64,000 bases of DNA from Anaerobacillus arseniciselenatis (GCF_001865995.1 NZ_MLQQ01000026.1:1-64000), one strand, 5' to 3'. Shown: positions 9,438 to 18,460, counted from the first letter of the stretch. Notes: generated by a model not told the origin, from the sequence alone. Program-made: numbers and translations.

Positions 9438-10337
9438 ATGAGAATTATTCGATTTAAAGAAGAAAATAATGTGGTATTAGGTGCATTAACTGATGAGGGG
9501 AGTATTTTCGTTTTACCTCAAAAAGACTTTTTAGAGCTTACTAGTTTAGCGGAAGAAAAAGAAACTACTGCATTACAAATTGTCGAAGAAGTGATCGCTA
9601 ACAGTGTACCTATTAGTGCTAAAGTAGAAGAGTTACAATTATTAGTTCCAATTGAAGCTCCAGAAGTTTGGGCGTCAGGTGTAACATACTTAAAGAGTAA
9701 AGAAGCTAGAAACTATGAAGCTACTGAAGGTAAGCTAGATGCAACGACATTTTATGACAAAGTTTACGATGCAGAGCGTCCTGAAATATTTTTTAAATCT
9801 ACAGCGGCTCGTACTGTTGGTCCAAATCAAGATGTTTGCCTTCGTACAGACTCAAATTGGCAAATTCCAGAACCGGAGCTTGGTTTAGTTATTAACAAAG
9901 ATGGAAAAGTCTTAGGGTATATCGCAGGAAACGACATGAGTAGTCGAGACATTGAAGGAGAAAATCCTCTTTATCTTCCACAAGCTAAAGTATGGAAAAA
10001 CTCATGTTCAATCGGGCCGGCAATTCGCTTAGCAGAGACTGTAGAGAATCCATATGAGTTTGAAATTAAATGTAGGATTTATCGTAATGAAGAAAAAGTT
10101 GTTGAAGGCTCTGCATCAACAGGACAATTGAAACGCAAATTTGATGAATTAGTATCATACTTAGTTAAAGATAATGATATCTTTGATGGTACTGTATTAC
10201 TTACAGGTACTTGTATCGTACCTCCAAATGAATTTACATTAGCAGACGGTGATAGAATTGAAATTGAAATTTCTGATATTGGGGTTTTAAACAATCCTGT
10301 AAAAAGTCAATCCCCTAAAACATTACCTACTGCATAA
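9438..10337 (+). CDS. Fumarylacetoacetate-hydrolase-fold protein, AraD1-like 2-keto-3-deoxy acid dehydratase
   Basis: A 299-residue FAH-family protein. The core motif GNDMSSRDIEGENPLYLPQA near residues 168-187 matches the subgroup that includes L-2-keto-3-deoxyarabonate dehydratase (AraD1) of the non-phosphorylative pentose pathway. Acidic metal ligands are likely in the PEPELGLVI segment near residue 150. The start ATG follows TTAGGAGGAAT. Together with the IlvD/Edd-type dehydratase upstream, it could take a pentonate or related acid to a semialdehyde. Dehydratase versus hydrolase activity cannot be separated by eye. Confidence 0.8.
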   Translation: MRIIRFKEENNVVLGALTDEGSIFVLPQKDFLELTSLAEEKETTALQIVEEVIANSVPISAKVEELQLLVPIEAPEVWASGVTYLKSKEARNYEATEGKLDATTFYDKVYDAERPEIFFKSTAARTVGPNQDVCLRTDSNWQIPEPELGLVINKDGKVLGYIAGNDMSSRDIEGENPLYLPQAKVWKNSCSIGPAIRLAETVENPYEFEIKCRIYRNEEKVVEGSASTGQLKRKFDELVSYLVKDNDIFDGTVLLTGTCIVPPNEFTLADGDRIEIEISDIGVLNNPVKSQSPKTLPTA

Positions 10338-10386
10338 TAGAGTTATAAATTAATTCGACAAAGGATCAAGTATATTGGAGGAGACC

Positions 10387-10692
10387 ATGAGCGATAAAAA
10401 TAAGACCGTAATGATGAAACCTCACGATAAAGTGGCAGTTGCTTTAACGGATATCGAATCCGGTGTCTCTTTAGAAGTAGTTTGTCAAGAAAAGACTTTC
10501 CATGTAACGCTTAAAGACCCAATCGCATTTGGCCATAAATTTGCTGTAGCTCCTATACGAGAAGGTGAGGATATCGTTAAATATGGCGAAGTTATCGGTG
10601 TCGCTATAAAGGACATTGATGTAGGTGCTCATGTACATGTGCACAACCTTGAAGGAAAAAGAGGAAGGGGCGATAAAATTGGTAAACATTAA
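10387..10692 (+). CDS. UxaA-type dehydratase, N-terminal SAF-domain subunit
   Basis: This 101-residue protein is the N-terminal SAF-like part of altronate/galactarate dehydratases (UxaA/GarD), encoded here as its own gene. The motif HDKVAVALTDIESG near residues 10-23 and the closing VHVHNLEGKRG are typical. I start it at ATG 10387; an earlier TTG at 10375 lies inside the ribosome binding site GGAGGAG and is not the start. Its last 14 bases overlap the gene for the catalytic part, so the two are translationally coupled. Confidence 0.85.
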   Translation: MSDKNKTVMMKPHDKVAVALTDIESGVSLEVVCQEKTFHVTLKDPIAFGHKFAVAPIREGEDIVKYGEVIGVAIKDIDVGAHVHVHNLEGKRGRGDKIGKH

Positions 10693-11854
10693 AGAAGGAA
10701 AATTTTTAGGGTATCGTCGCCCTGATGGAAAAGTAGGAGTTCGAAACCATATCCTTATCTTACCAACCATTACATGTGCAACACGAGCAGCTAAGCAAAT
10801 TACAGAACTAGTACAAGGAACTGTTTCTTTTATTCATCAGCATGGTTGTGCTCAAGTTGGTATTGATTATGACCAAACATTTCGAACTTATGTCGGAATG
10901 GGCTTAAACCCAAATGTTTATGGAGTTGTCGTTTTAGGTTTAGGTTGTGAGACCCATCAAGCAAGAAGTGTTAGTGATGAAATTGCAAAAAGTGGCAAGC
11001 CAGTCGTAACTGTTTCGATCCAAGATCATGGCGGGACTTTACAAGCAATTGCTGAAGGTGCAAAAGTTGCAGCTCAAATGGTTCAAGATGCTTCAGCAAT
11101 TATACGAGAAGAGTGTGATATCAGTGAACTAATCATCGGAACAGAATGTGGTGGTTCTGATGCTTGTTCTGGTTTATCTGCTAACCCTGCTGTCGGTTAT
11201 TTAAGCGATAAAATTATTGATCATGGGGGAACGGCAATTTTAGCCGAAACAACCGAATTAATTGGAGCAGAACATTTATTAGCCAATCGTGCTGTTGATG
11301 ACCAAGTAGCTAAGCGAGTATATGAAGTGATCGAGGCAATGGAAAATCGTTCAATTCAAATGGGGGTAGACATCCGGACTGGAAATCCGAGTCCAGGAAA
11401 TCTCAAGGGTGGTTTAAGTTCTCTCGAGGAAAAATCGTTAGGAGCAGCGAATAAGGCTGGAAGTAGACCATTACAGCAATTAATTAATTATGCTGAAGCT
11501 CCAACGAAAAAAGGACTCATTTGGATGGATACACCAGGTCATGATATTGAACAGTTAACAGGTATGGTGGCAGGTGGAGCGCAAATTGTCTTATTTACTA
11601 CAGGGCGAGGAACTCCAACAGGATCGCCAATTGCACCTACGATAAAAATTTCTACGAATAGCTCAATATATAAAAAGATGAGTGAAAATATTGATCTTAA
11701 TGCTGGTTCTATCATTGAAGGTGAAGAAACAGTTGATCAAGTCGGGGAGAGAATCTTTTCTGAAATTGTAAATGTAAGTTATGGGAAGCTTACAAAAGCC
11801 GAAATTTTAAAACAACATGATTTTGGGATCTGGAGAATTGGTCCAACTTTCTAA
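10679..11854 (+). CDS. UxaA-type dehydratase, C-terminal catalytic subunit (altronate/galactarate family)
   Basis: The 391-residue catalytic part of a UxaA/GarD-type dehydratase, opening with FLGYRRPDGKVGVRNHILIL. Conserved cysteine-containing stretches include the HQHGCAQVG and TECGGSDACSGLSANPA blocks; the latter is the family signature. I place the start at TTG 10679, preceded by AGAGGAAGGGG at the right spacing; longer versions reading from 10625 would run back through the preceding gene. The likely reaction is dehydration of an aldarate or aldonate to a 2-keto-3-deoxy acid. A hairpin terminator follows. Confidence 0.87.
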   Translation: MVNIKEGKFLGYRRPDGKVGVRNHILILPTITCATRAAKQITELVQGTVSFIHQHGCAQVGIDYDQTFRTYVGMGLNPNVYGVVVLGLGCETHQARSVSDEIAKSGKPVVTVSIQDHGGTLQAIAEGAKVAAQMVQDASAIIREECDISELIIGTECGGSDACSGLSANPAVGYLSDKIIDHGGTAILAETTELIGAEHLLANRAVDDQVAKRVYEVIEAMENRSIQMGVDIRTGNPSPGNLKGGLSSLEEKSLGAANKAGSRPLQQLINYAEAPTKKGLIWMDTPGHDIEQLTGMVAGGAQIVLFTTGRGTPTGSPIAPTIKISTNSSIYKKMSENIDLNAGSIIEGEETVDQVGERIFSEIVNVSYGKLTKAEILKQHDFGIWRIGPTF

Positions 11855-11864
11855 AAGATTAAAT

Positions 11865-11900
11865 CTGTATTCCCCTGGAAAGAGTTTCAGGGGAATACAG
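11865..11900 (+). terminator. Hairpin terminator after uxaA-like gene
   Basis: A perfect 13-bp stem, CTGTATTCCCCTG paired with CAGGGGAATACAG across a 10-base loop, begins 11 bp after the stop codon. The following T tract is weak (ACATTTTAC). Confidence 0.7.
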
Positions 11901-11934
11901 ACATTTTACAATACAGAAACCGATTGAAATACGA

Positions 11935-12132
11935 ATGTGTTGTAAGTGCTGATCATAGATTAGCTTTTACAACACATGCATATGTTTTGTTATCTTTATC
12001 TTTTTTTATTGAAATAATAGAAAATAAAGCTTTGATAAAATATAATCAAAGTATTTGGTTGCATGTTGACAAATATATGATTTTTAGGAAAAATACAGTT
12101 TAAATATATGTTATAGAGAGAGGGGAATTAAG
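11935..12132 (+). promoter_or_regulatory. Leader of the aldehyde oxidoreductase gene with two dyads
   Basis: The 278-bp gap before the AOR gene holds, besides the terminator, an inverted repeat ATGTGTTGTAA (11935-11945) with TTACAACACAT (11967-11977), and a second dyad CTTTGAT-N8-ATCAAAG (12030-12051). A TTGACA at 12067 may be a -35 element. These look like operator or leader structures; no known riboswitch class was recognised. Confidence 0.4.
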
Positions 12133-13839
12133 TTGAAAATATTAAAGATAGATATGAGTAGCTTAGCAGTTTCTGAAGATAAGGAGTCAAAGTATAAAAA
12201 AATTGGAGGTAGGGCATTAACATCAAAAATTATTCACGATGAAGTGCCAGCTACTTGTCATCCATTAGGATCAAAAAATAAACTTGTTTTTGCTACTGGT
12301 TTATTAACTGGATCAGGTGCATCAAGTGCTGATCGTTATTCAATCGGTGCAAAAAGCCCTCTAACAGGAGGAATTAAAGAAAGTAACGCAGGTGGTATTT
12401 CAGGATTAGCGCTTGGTAAATTAGGAGTTCGAGCTCTTGTTTTTGAAAATATTCGTGACGATTTTAAAATCGTTCATCTATCGACAAGTGGGGTAAAGTT
12501 TGACGATGCTGAACCAATTCTCGGAAAAGACTTAAGTGAAGCGGCTACTTGGTTAAGAGAGAAGTATGGAAAACACGTGGCCGTTTGGCTTATCGGTGTA
12601 GCAGGTGAGCAAAAAATGAATTTATCAGCGATAGCTGGGCAAGATAAAGACGGTCACCCAACACGCTACAACGGTCGTGGTGGTTTAGGAGCAGTAGCTG
12701 GATCAAAAGGAATAAAAGCGATTGTTCTCGATACAAGTGGAGTAGGGAAAAATCGTCCAGAAGACCGAGACGAATTTAAAGCGGCACTAAAAGAATATCA
12801 TAACTGGTTAATGGAAGCTCCGGCTACATCAAAAGTATTTCCTGAACTAGGTACTGCGTCATTAGTTGAATCGACGAATTCTTTAGGAGCATTACCGACA
12901 AGGAACTTCTCAATTGGTACAATGGAAGACTATAAAAACATTTCTGGTGAAACACTTCGCAAGACGTTACTAGAACGTGGTGGAGCTTCAACACCAACAC
13001 ATGCATGTATGCCAGGATGTATCATTCGTTGTTCAAATGTTTTTGGTGATGAAGAGGGAAATTATGTTACAGGGCCAATGGAATACGAGAATATAGGGTT
13101 ACTAGGTTCAAACTTAGATATTAGTGATCTCGATGAGATTGCAGAGTTAAATCGACTTTGTAACGAGTATGGAATTGATACGATTGAAACAGGTGGAGCT
13201 CTCGGCGTATTAATGGCACAAAACGTTATTTCATTTGGAGATGCCGAAGGGGCAATCGCTGCTCTAAAAGAAATTAAAGAAGGAAAGCCACTTGGTAGAA
13301 TTATCGGTAGTGGTGCTGAATTGGTTGGGAAAATTTACGGTGAACCTCACGTGCCAACAGCCAAAGGTCAAACGATGCCTGCCTATGATCCACGTGCAAT
13401 TAAAGGACTAGGGGTAACCTATGCAACATCACCACAGGGGGCTGACCATACAGCTGGTCAAACGATTAGAGCACAACTCGACCATCACTCTCCAGAAGGG
13501 CAAGTTGAAGCATCAAGAGGCGCACAAACTGCCAACACAATCTGGGATAATCTAGGAATGTGTATGTTTAGTGCAGGAGCGGTTCAAGGCCGATTTGATA
13601 GAATCGGAGATTTAGTGACAGCGTACATTGGTGAAAAAGTTACAGGTGAAGACATTATTAATTCAGCAAAAGAAACGTTAAAGATCGAGCATGCTTTTAA
13701 CAAAAAAGCTGGGTTTACGAAAGCGGATGATAAACTAGCAGACTACTTCTATGAAGAAGAAAATAAAGCTAGTAATACAGTATTCGACGTGTCGCAAGAA
13801 GAGTTGGAAACAGTTGGAGTCGATAGAGATGATCTTTAA
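12133..13839 (+). CDS. Aldehyde:ferredoxin oxidoreductase (tungsten-type)
   Basis: A 568-residue AOR-family enzyme that oxidises aldehydes to acids with ferredoxin, using a pterin-bound tungsten or molybdenum. The N-terminal AOR_N domain carries the RYSIGAKSPLTGG...SNAGG pterin-binding region (residues about 69-88). The iron-sulfur ligands are C292, C296 and C300 in ACMPGCIIRC, with the fourth in NLGMCMFS near residue 480. The start is TTG after GAGAGGGG. A MoaD/ThiS-like gene follows 27 bp downstream, as in many AOR loci. It may dispose of aldehydes from the sugar-acid pathway upstream. Confidence 0.93.
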   Translation: MKILKIDMSSLAVSEDKESKYKKIGGRALTSKIIHDEVPATCHPLGSKNKLVFATGLLTGSGASSADRYSIGAKSPLTGGIKESNAGGISGLALGKLGVRALVFENIRDDFKIVHLSTSGVKFDDAEPILGKDLSEAATWLREKYGKHVAVWLIGVAGEQKMNLSAIAGQDKDGHPTRYNGRGGLGAVAGSKGIKAIVLDTSGVGKNRPEDRDEFKAALKEYHNWLMEAPATSKVFPELGTASLVESTNSLGALPTRNFSIGTMEDYKNISGETLRKTLLERGGASTPTHACMPGCIIRCSNVFGDEEGNYVTGPMEYENIGLLGSNLDISDLDEIAELNRLCNEYGIDTIETGGALGVLMAQNVISFGDAEGAIAALKEIKEGKPLGRIIGSGAELVGKIYGEPHVPTAKGQTMPAYDPRAIKGLGVTYATSPQGADHTAGQTIRAQLDHHSPEGQVEASRGAQTANTIWDNLGMCMFSAGAVQGRFDRIGDLVTAYIGEKVTGEDIINSAKETLKIEHAFNKKAGFTKADDKLADYFYEEENKASNTVFDVSQEELETVGVDRDDL

Positions 13840-13866
13840 GTCAAATTTTAAAGAGGTCGTCTGAAA

Positions 13867-14088
13867 ATGAAAGTAAAAGTAACATCCTTTATTCCATATA
13901 TAGAAGATATTAGTGGAGAATACGAGTTAAATAATGAAGTGACAATTGAAAAATTAGTTAACTCTTTAGGGTTAAAATGGGACCATGACGCGCTAGTTGT
14001 TGTTAATAGAGTGATTGTTACTGATAAAGCATTGAATTTAAACGATGGCGATCAAGTTGAATTATTAATACCAATCTCGGGTGGGTGA
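13867..14088 (+). CDS. MoaD/ThiS-family sulfur carrier protein
   Basis: A 73-residue beta-grasp protein ending in the diagnostic ISGG, whose terminal glycines are activated and thiocarboxylated for sulfur transfer in pterin cofactor synthesis. The QVELLIPISGG tail matches MoaD/ThiS. It follows the AOR gene and is likely a dedicated carrier for its tungsten/molybdenum pterin cofactor, rather than a housekeeping moaD or thiS. Confidence 0.88.
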   Translation: MKVKVTSFIPYIEDISGEYELNNEVTIEKLVNSLGLKWDHDALVVVNRVIVTDKALNLNDGDQVELLIPISGG

Positions 14089-14103
14089 AACCTCATATGA
14101 TAT

Positions 14104-14216
14104 GCGGCTGTCCTATTGTAAAGTGTCATTCATCTAAGAATTGTTCGTTAAAGTTGTGTTAAATACAATCTTATAGTATTTTTCTTGAGGTGAAAAAGAA
14201 TGTCAAGGACAGCCTT
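14104..14216. repeat. ~110-bp element bounded by inverted GGCTGTCC / GGACAGCC
   Basis: The ends GGCTGTCC (14106-14113) and GGACAGCC (14207-14214) are inverted and enclose an AT-rich centre. Size and ends recall the family B hairpin elements at 24881 and 34983. It follows the MoaD-like gene and may act as its terminator on folding. Confidence 0.4.
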
Positions 14217-14260
14217 CTTATTTTTCCCAATAATAATCAGTGGTCAACGCTATTACGTTT

Positions 14261-14322
14261 GAGTTGATTATAGAAAATCGAACCTTTGCTTACACCAATG
14301 AGTGCCGTCATTGGTGTTTCTT
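14261..14322 (+). pseudogene. Remnant of a BASS-family transporter 5' end
   Basis: About 60 bp resembles bases 14722-14783 of the intact BASS gene downstream; both share the run TTACACCAATGAGTG and then TCATTGGTGTT. Translated, PLLTPMSAVIGV parallels PVLTPMSVIIGV, but an in-frame TAG precedes it. The copy contains an inverted repeat ACACCAATGA/TCATTGGTGT followed by TTTCTTTTT, so it could serve as a terminator now. Confidence 0.45.
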
Positions 14323-14457
14323 TTTACTGTTTCATACTAGTACCACTTGAAAACTCTATAACATCGATTATCGAAAATGCATATTAGGAAATTTTTAAAG
14401 GGGGAGGTACATTCCATTCCTAAGAAATTAGTTTAATGTGAGTTTTGGGGTGATTTT

Positions 14458-14641
14458 TTGCAAATATCTACTATTCTATCCTCTGTTAGCATTATTTCCA
14501 TTATCATTTCAATAGGAGTAATAATTGCAATGAAATATAATATTACTCCCAAAAGTTTCAGTTACTGTTATAACAACGATATTATCATTGTTAACGATTC
14601 CGGTTATTGCTTATGTAGGAAATTTATTCATGTTTTTATAA
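14458..14641 (+). pseudogene. Frameshifted C-terminal remnant of an AEC-type transporter
   Basis: One frame reads IISIGVIIAMKYNITPK and is broken at an AAAA run near 14553; the next frame continues SVTVITTILSLLTIPVIAYVG to a stop at 14639-14641. Joined, this resembles the last two helices of auxin-efflux-carrier family transporters; compare PKLVSAITLVTTLLSIFTI in the intact AEC gene at 46436. No N-terminal part is present. It is most likely a decayed relic, though a small membrane peptide from the first frame (64 codons) cannot be excluded. Confidence 0.5.
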
Positions 14642-14707
14642 TGTATCCTTGACATTTAAAGAGAGAGTGAAAATAAGAATAAATGCAAAAGAAGGTATGA
14701 AAATACT

Positions 14708-15679
14708 ATGTTAAATCGTTTGAATAGAATTTTAGAGAAATTTATGCCTGTGCTTACACCAATGAGTGTAATCATTGGTGTTCTTATAACTGCGTGGTTA
14801 TTGCCATTTACTTTTTTAGTTCCGTGGATTTTTGCGTTTATGACCTTTTCTGGAAGTTTAAACGCTAGTTTTTATGATTTGAAACGAGTATTTCTCCATC
14901 CAAAGCCAATTATCGTTTGCTTTATTATTCTTCATGTTGTAATGCCTTTAATTGCACTTGGAGTTGGAAGTTTATTTTTTCAAGGAGATCCCTATACAGT
15001 TACAGGGCTAGTTTTATCATTCGTTATTCCAACGGGGATCATTAGTCTTATATGGGTATCGATTTATAAGGGAAATGTCGCTTTAACATTGACTATTATT
15101 TTACTAAATACGATGTTATCTCCGTTAATTATTACGTATAGTCTACAATTGCTAGTTGGTTCAAATGTGCAAATTGATCAATGGGAGATGATGAGTGGGT
15201 TATTTTGGATGATTGTAGTTCCTTCAATTGTCGGAATGTTGATGAACCAACTCACAAAAGGGCGTGTGAAACAATCATTAAGTCCAAAGTTAGCTCCTTT
15301 TACCAAAATAGGTCTTGGATTGGTGGTAGCCATCAATAGTGCAGCTGTAGCCCCTTATTTAGCAGATGTTAGTTGGAAATTAATCTCAATAATTGTCACA
15401 GTACTATTTTTAGCTGCTGTGGGTTATTTGATTGGGTGGTTAGTGTCTAAGTTTATTTTTCAGTGGAAATATGAAGATCTTGTTGCAGTAACATTTAATA
15501 GTGGTATGAGAAATATTAGCGCAGGAGCTGTTATTGCTATAACATTTTTTCCTCCGCAAGTTTCAATACCAGTTATTTCATGCATGCTTATTCAACAATT
15601 ATTAGCCTCGTGTGCTGGATTTTTACTTAATCGTTTTTCTACAAATAAATTAGAGCAGAAGGTAGTTAAAACTGGATAA
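14708..15679 (+). CDS. Bile acid:sodium symporter (BASS) family transporter
   Basis: A 323-residue membrane protein with about 9-10 helices typical of the BASS superfamily (SBF domain). Recognisable parts are GVLITAWLLPF near residue 22, SFVIPTGIISLIWVSIYKGN near residue 97 and TFNSGMRNISAGAVIA near residue 263, the last being the crossover-helix region. BASS members import organic acids with sodium. It stands alone between decayed transporter fragments and lhgO. The substrate is unknown; an organic acid is likely. Confidence 0.85.
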   Translation: MLNRLNRILEKFMPVLTPMSVIIGVLITAWLLPFTFLVPWIFAFMTFSGSLNASFYDLKRVFLHPKPIIVCFIILHVVMPLIALGVGSLFFQGDPYTVTGLVLSFVIPTGIISLIWVSIYKGNVALTLTIILLNTMLSPLIITYSLQLLVGSNVQIDQWEMMSGLFWMIVVPSIVGMLMNQLTKGRVKQSLSPKLAPFTKIGLGLVVAINSAAVAPYLADVSWKLISIIVTVLFLAAVGYLIGWLVSKFIFQWKYEDLVAVTFNSGMRNISAGAVIAITFFPPQVSIPVISCMLIQQLLASCAGFLLNRFSTNKLEQKVVKTG

Positions 15680-15945
15680 AGTTTATATGCTTCAAAAAAA
15701 TAAGCAAATTCAGGTTGATTTTACACAATATATATGACTTTCGGTAATGGTAATTATATTAAATTATTAATATTAGTATTTATTTACCGTGTTATAATTT
15801 AATGATAGAAATAGTGAGTGGATCTTATAAAACCAGTCTTTTTTACTAAACGTTTAACTAATATTTGTGGATGGAACTTGGATGTAACTTCAAGTTTTAT
15901 AATGTAATTACTTTATAATAATACAAGTTAAAAAGGAGGAAAAAC

Positions 15946-17154
15946 ATGTACGACATCGCAATCATCGGTGCCGGTATAGTCGGTTTATCAACAGCACTGG
16001 CACTTCAAGAAAAATTTCTAGATTATAAGATTATTGTTATTGAAAAAGAAAAGGATGTCGCAATGCACCAAACCGGTCATAATAGTGGCGTGATCCATTC
16101 AGGAATCTATTATAAGCCGGGCAGCTTAAAGGCTCGCTTAGCTAAGAAAGGTAACGAAGAAGTGATTGCGTTTTGTGAGCAAAATGACATCGCTTATGAT
16201 CGTTGTGGAAAAGTAATTGTAGCGACAGAGCAAAACGAACTGCCTTTATTACAGGCGTTGTATGATCGTGGTATTGAAAATGGATTAGAAATAAAACGTT
16301 TGGCAAAACCACAATTAAAGGAAATCGAGCCCCATGTCGAAGGACTTGATGCCATCCATGTTCCTAGCACTGGCATAGTAAATTTTAAACAAATTGCAAA
16401 AGTATACGCCCGAATATTTAAAGACAGAGGTGGTGACATTATGTTATCCACTGAAGTAACTGAGGTTTCTGATCTTTGTAACGGAAGCGAGATTACGACA
16501 TCGCAAGGGAAATTAAAAGCAAAAATTATCATCAATTGTGGTGGGTTACATTGTGATCATATCGCTCATAAATCGAAGTTATTAACAGATATGAGAATTG
16601 TTCCGTTTCGAGGCGAGTATTTTGAGCTGAAAGAAGAGAAGAGATATTTGTGTAAAAACTTAATTTATCCTGTTCCAAATCCAGACTTTCCATTTTTAGG
16701 TGTTCATTTTTCAAGGATGATGGATGGGAGGGTGTTGATCGGCCCTAACGCTGTACTTGGGTTGAGAAGAGAAGGATATAAAAAAACGGATATTCATTTA
16801 GGTGATCTTTTTGAAACATTAACATACCCAGGCTTTTGGCGGGTTGCAAGTAAAAATATGAAAGAAGGTATGAAAGAAATAGTACGTTCTATGAGCAAAA
16901 AAGTACTTGTAAAAGAGTTGCAGCGTTTTATTCCTGAAGTAAATGAGAATGATCTTTTACCAGGAAAAGCGGGTGTACGTGCTCAAGCCCTCACTCGCAA
17001 TGGAAAATTGATCGACGATTTTTACATGATCCATCATAAAAGAATGGTTCATGTATTAAACGCACCATCTCCAGCAGCGACAGCAAGCTTAGAAATCGGT
17101 CGTTATATTGCCAATGAAGTTGGTAAGACGCACGGGCCTGTGGAGTTAGTGTAG
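15946..17154 (+). CDS. lhgO: L-2-hydroxyglutarate oxidase
   Basis: A 402-residue FAD-dependent oxidoreductase of the DAO superfamily. The Rossmann motif GAGIVGLSTALAL (residues 7-19) binds FAD, and HNSGVIHSGIYYKPGSLKARLA (about residues 45-66) and the VPFRGEYFEL stretch are characteristic of LhgO. It oxidises L-2-hydroxyglutarate to 2-oxoglutarate, passing electrons to oxygen or the quinone pool. An AAAAAGGAGG site precedes the ATG. With glutamate dehydrogenase nearby, the region has a 2-oxoglutarate/glutamate theme. Confidence 0.92.
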   Translation: MYDIAIIGAGIVGLSTALALQEKFLDYKIIVIEKEKDVAMHQTGHNSGVIHSGIYYKPGSLKARLAKKGNEEVIAFCEQNDIAYDRCGKVIVATEQNELPLLQALYDRGIENGLEIKRLAKPQLKEIEPHVEGLDAIHVPSTGIVNFKQIAKVYARIFKDRGGDIMLSTEVTEVSDLCNGSEITTSQGKLKAKIIINCGGLHCDHIAHKSKLLTDMRIVPFRGEYFELKEEKRYLCKNLIYPVPNPDFPFLGVHFSRMMDGRVLIGPNAVLGLRREGYKKTDIHLGDLFETLTYPGFWRVASKNMKEGMKEIVRSMSKKVLVKELQRFIPEVNENDLLPGKAGVRAQALTRNGKLIDDFYMIHHKRMVHVLNAPSPAATASLEIGRYIANEVGKTHGPVELV

Positions 17155-17166
17155 ATATTGTTAAAG

Positions 17167-17199
17167 ATCGTGCATCAAAGCAACTGGTTGATGCACGAT
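17167..17199 (+). terminator. Hairpin after lhgO
   Basis: ATCGTGCATCAA pairs with TTGATGCACGAT over a 9-base loop, a perfect 12-bp stem starting 12 bp after the stop. A third partial arm, CGTGCATCAAAG, follows at 17221. There is no T tract. Confidence 0.5.
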
Positions 17200-17251
17200 G
17201 ATACCAGAAAAAGTAAAAAGCGTGCATCAAAGCCTGCTTAGTTCCCGCCCT

Positions 17252-18175
17252 TTACTTCACCACCAAATACTCCTCATCACACAACTCTCCTAACTGCTCT
17301 AACGCATATTGCGTAATCATTGGAAGATGGTCGCTGCTATCCCATACCGCAGAAATCGAACTGTAAAAGCTCTCATTCTCCAAATCGATGGCTTTAATGT
17401 GTTGTGGAGGTAATAAACTAACCATGTCGCTCGGCATGATCGTCACACCAATCCCTTTGGCGATTAGGTTTGCGATCGTTAAAAGTTCGGGCCCAACCGC
17501 TAATACTTTTGGGATAAAACCAGCAGATTGACAAACTTGTTCTAGTAAAAAATATAATGAAGGCGACTGTTTTTTATCAAAATGAATAAAACTCTCGTCC
17601 TTTAGTTTACTTAAATCTAACGAGTGCTCTGAAGCAAGTGCATGCTGCGGAGAAACGACGAGTTGTAAAGGGTGTCTAGTGAACTCTACGAAATTAAGTT
17701 GATCCTCAACCAAACTTCTCGTATCTGTCGGCGTTCTAACTAGAGCGATGTTACACTCCTTTTCTTTGACCATTTCAATAGCATCTAGCGATGTCGTTTC
17801 TTTGATGTAAAACTCAATCCCCGGAAATTCTTCTTTCATCTTACATAATAATCCAGGTAATAAGTGGCTAGCTGCAGACGGCACAGTTGCTATTTTAATT
17901 GTTTTTTGTGGGATCATTTTTAATTGTTGCAACTCATCGACAACATGCTCAATGTTTTTAAATGAATGAATTAGATTTTTGTATAAGTACTCGCCTTCTT
18001 CAGTAAGAGTTACACTTCTAGTTGTTCTTATTAGAAGTTTAAAGCCGAGTTGTTGCTCTAACAATGTAATTTGTTGACTTAAGCCTGGTTGAGATATATG
18101 CAAATTACAAGCAGCGTGACTAAAATTTAAATATCGGGCGACTTCAAGAAAATAACGTAGTGCTAATAAGTTCAT
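17252..18175 (-). CDS. LysR-family transcriptional regulator
   Basis: A 307-residue LysR regulator. The N-terminal helix-turn-helix LNFSHAACNLHISQPGLSQQ spans about residues 16-35, followed by a periplasmic-binding-like effector domain. It is divergent from the diaminopentanoate-dehydrogenase-like gene at 18461, with 285 bp between starts, the usual arrangement for a LysR regulator and its target. The effector is unknown. Confidence 0.92.
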   Translation of the reverse strand: MNLLALRYFLEVARYLNFSHAACNLHISQPGLSQQITLLEQQLGFKLLIRTTRSVTLTEEGEYLYKNLIHSFKNIEHVVDELQQLKMIPQKTIKIATVPSAASHLLPGLLCKMKEEFPGIEFYIKETTSLDAIEMVKEKECNIALVRTPTDTRSLVEDQLNFVEFTRHPLQLVVSPQHALASEHSLDLSKLKDESFIHFDKKQSPSLYFLLEQVCQSAGFIPKVLAVGPELLTIANLIAKGIGVTIMPSDMVSLLPPQHIKAIDLENESFYSSISAVWDSSDHLPMITQYALEQLGELCDEEYLVVK

Positions 18176-18269
18176 CCTAGAGCATCCTTCCTTTTTAAAG
18201 ATAACGAACTGGCTAGGCGAAACGGATCATATGTCCGCAATGATCCCCGTAATTGCCCACGCAGCCTCT

Positions 18270-18323
18270 CGAACATCCCGAACATCCCGAACATCCCGAA
18301 CATCCCAAACATCCCAAACCTCG
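18270..18323. repeat. Short tandem repeat, 9-bp unit CGAACATCC
   Basis: Four perfect copies of CGAACATCC are followed by CAAACATCC and CAAACCTCG, six units in 54 bp, between the divergent lysR gene and its neighbour. Such arrays are prone to slippage and could change spacing between promoter elements. Confidence 0.85.
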
Positions 18324-18460
18324 CAATAGCACTAACCCGATCCTCAATCTATTTATAATCCCCCCTTATAAATCTATAACAATTCCGTATTTCTCTTATT
18401 TTTCACCTGGTGTTACGATTTAGCTAACAACAAAAACAAACGTTGAAGGAGAGGAACAAA

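Noticed and set aside
10625..10678. Longer N-terminus of the catalytic UxaA-like subunit
   Set aside because: It reads through the end of the preceding SAF-domain gene out of frame; TTG 10679 has its own ribosome binding site.
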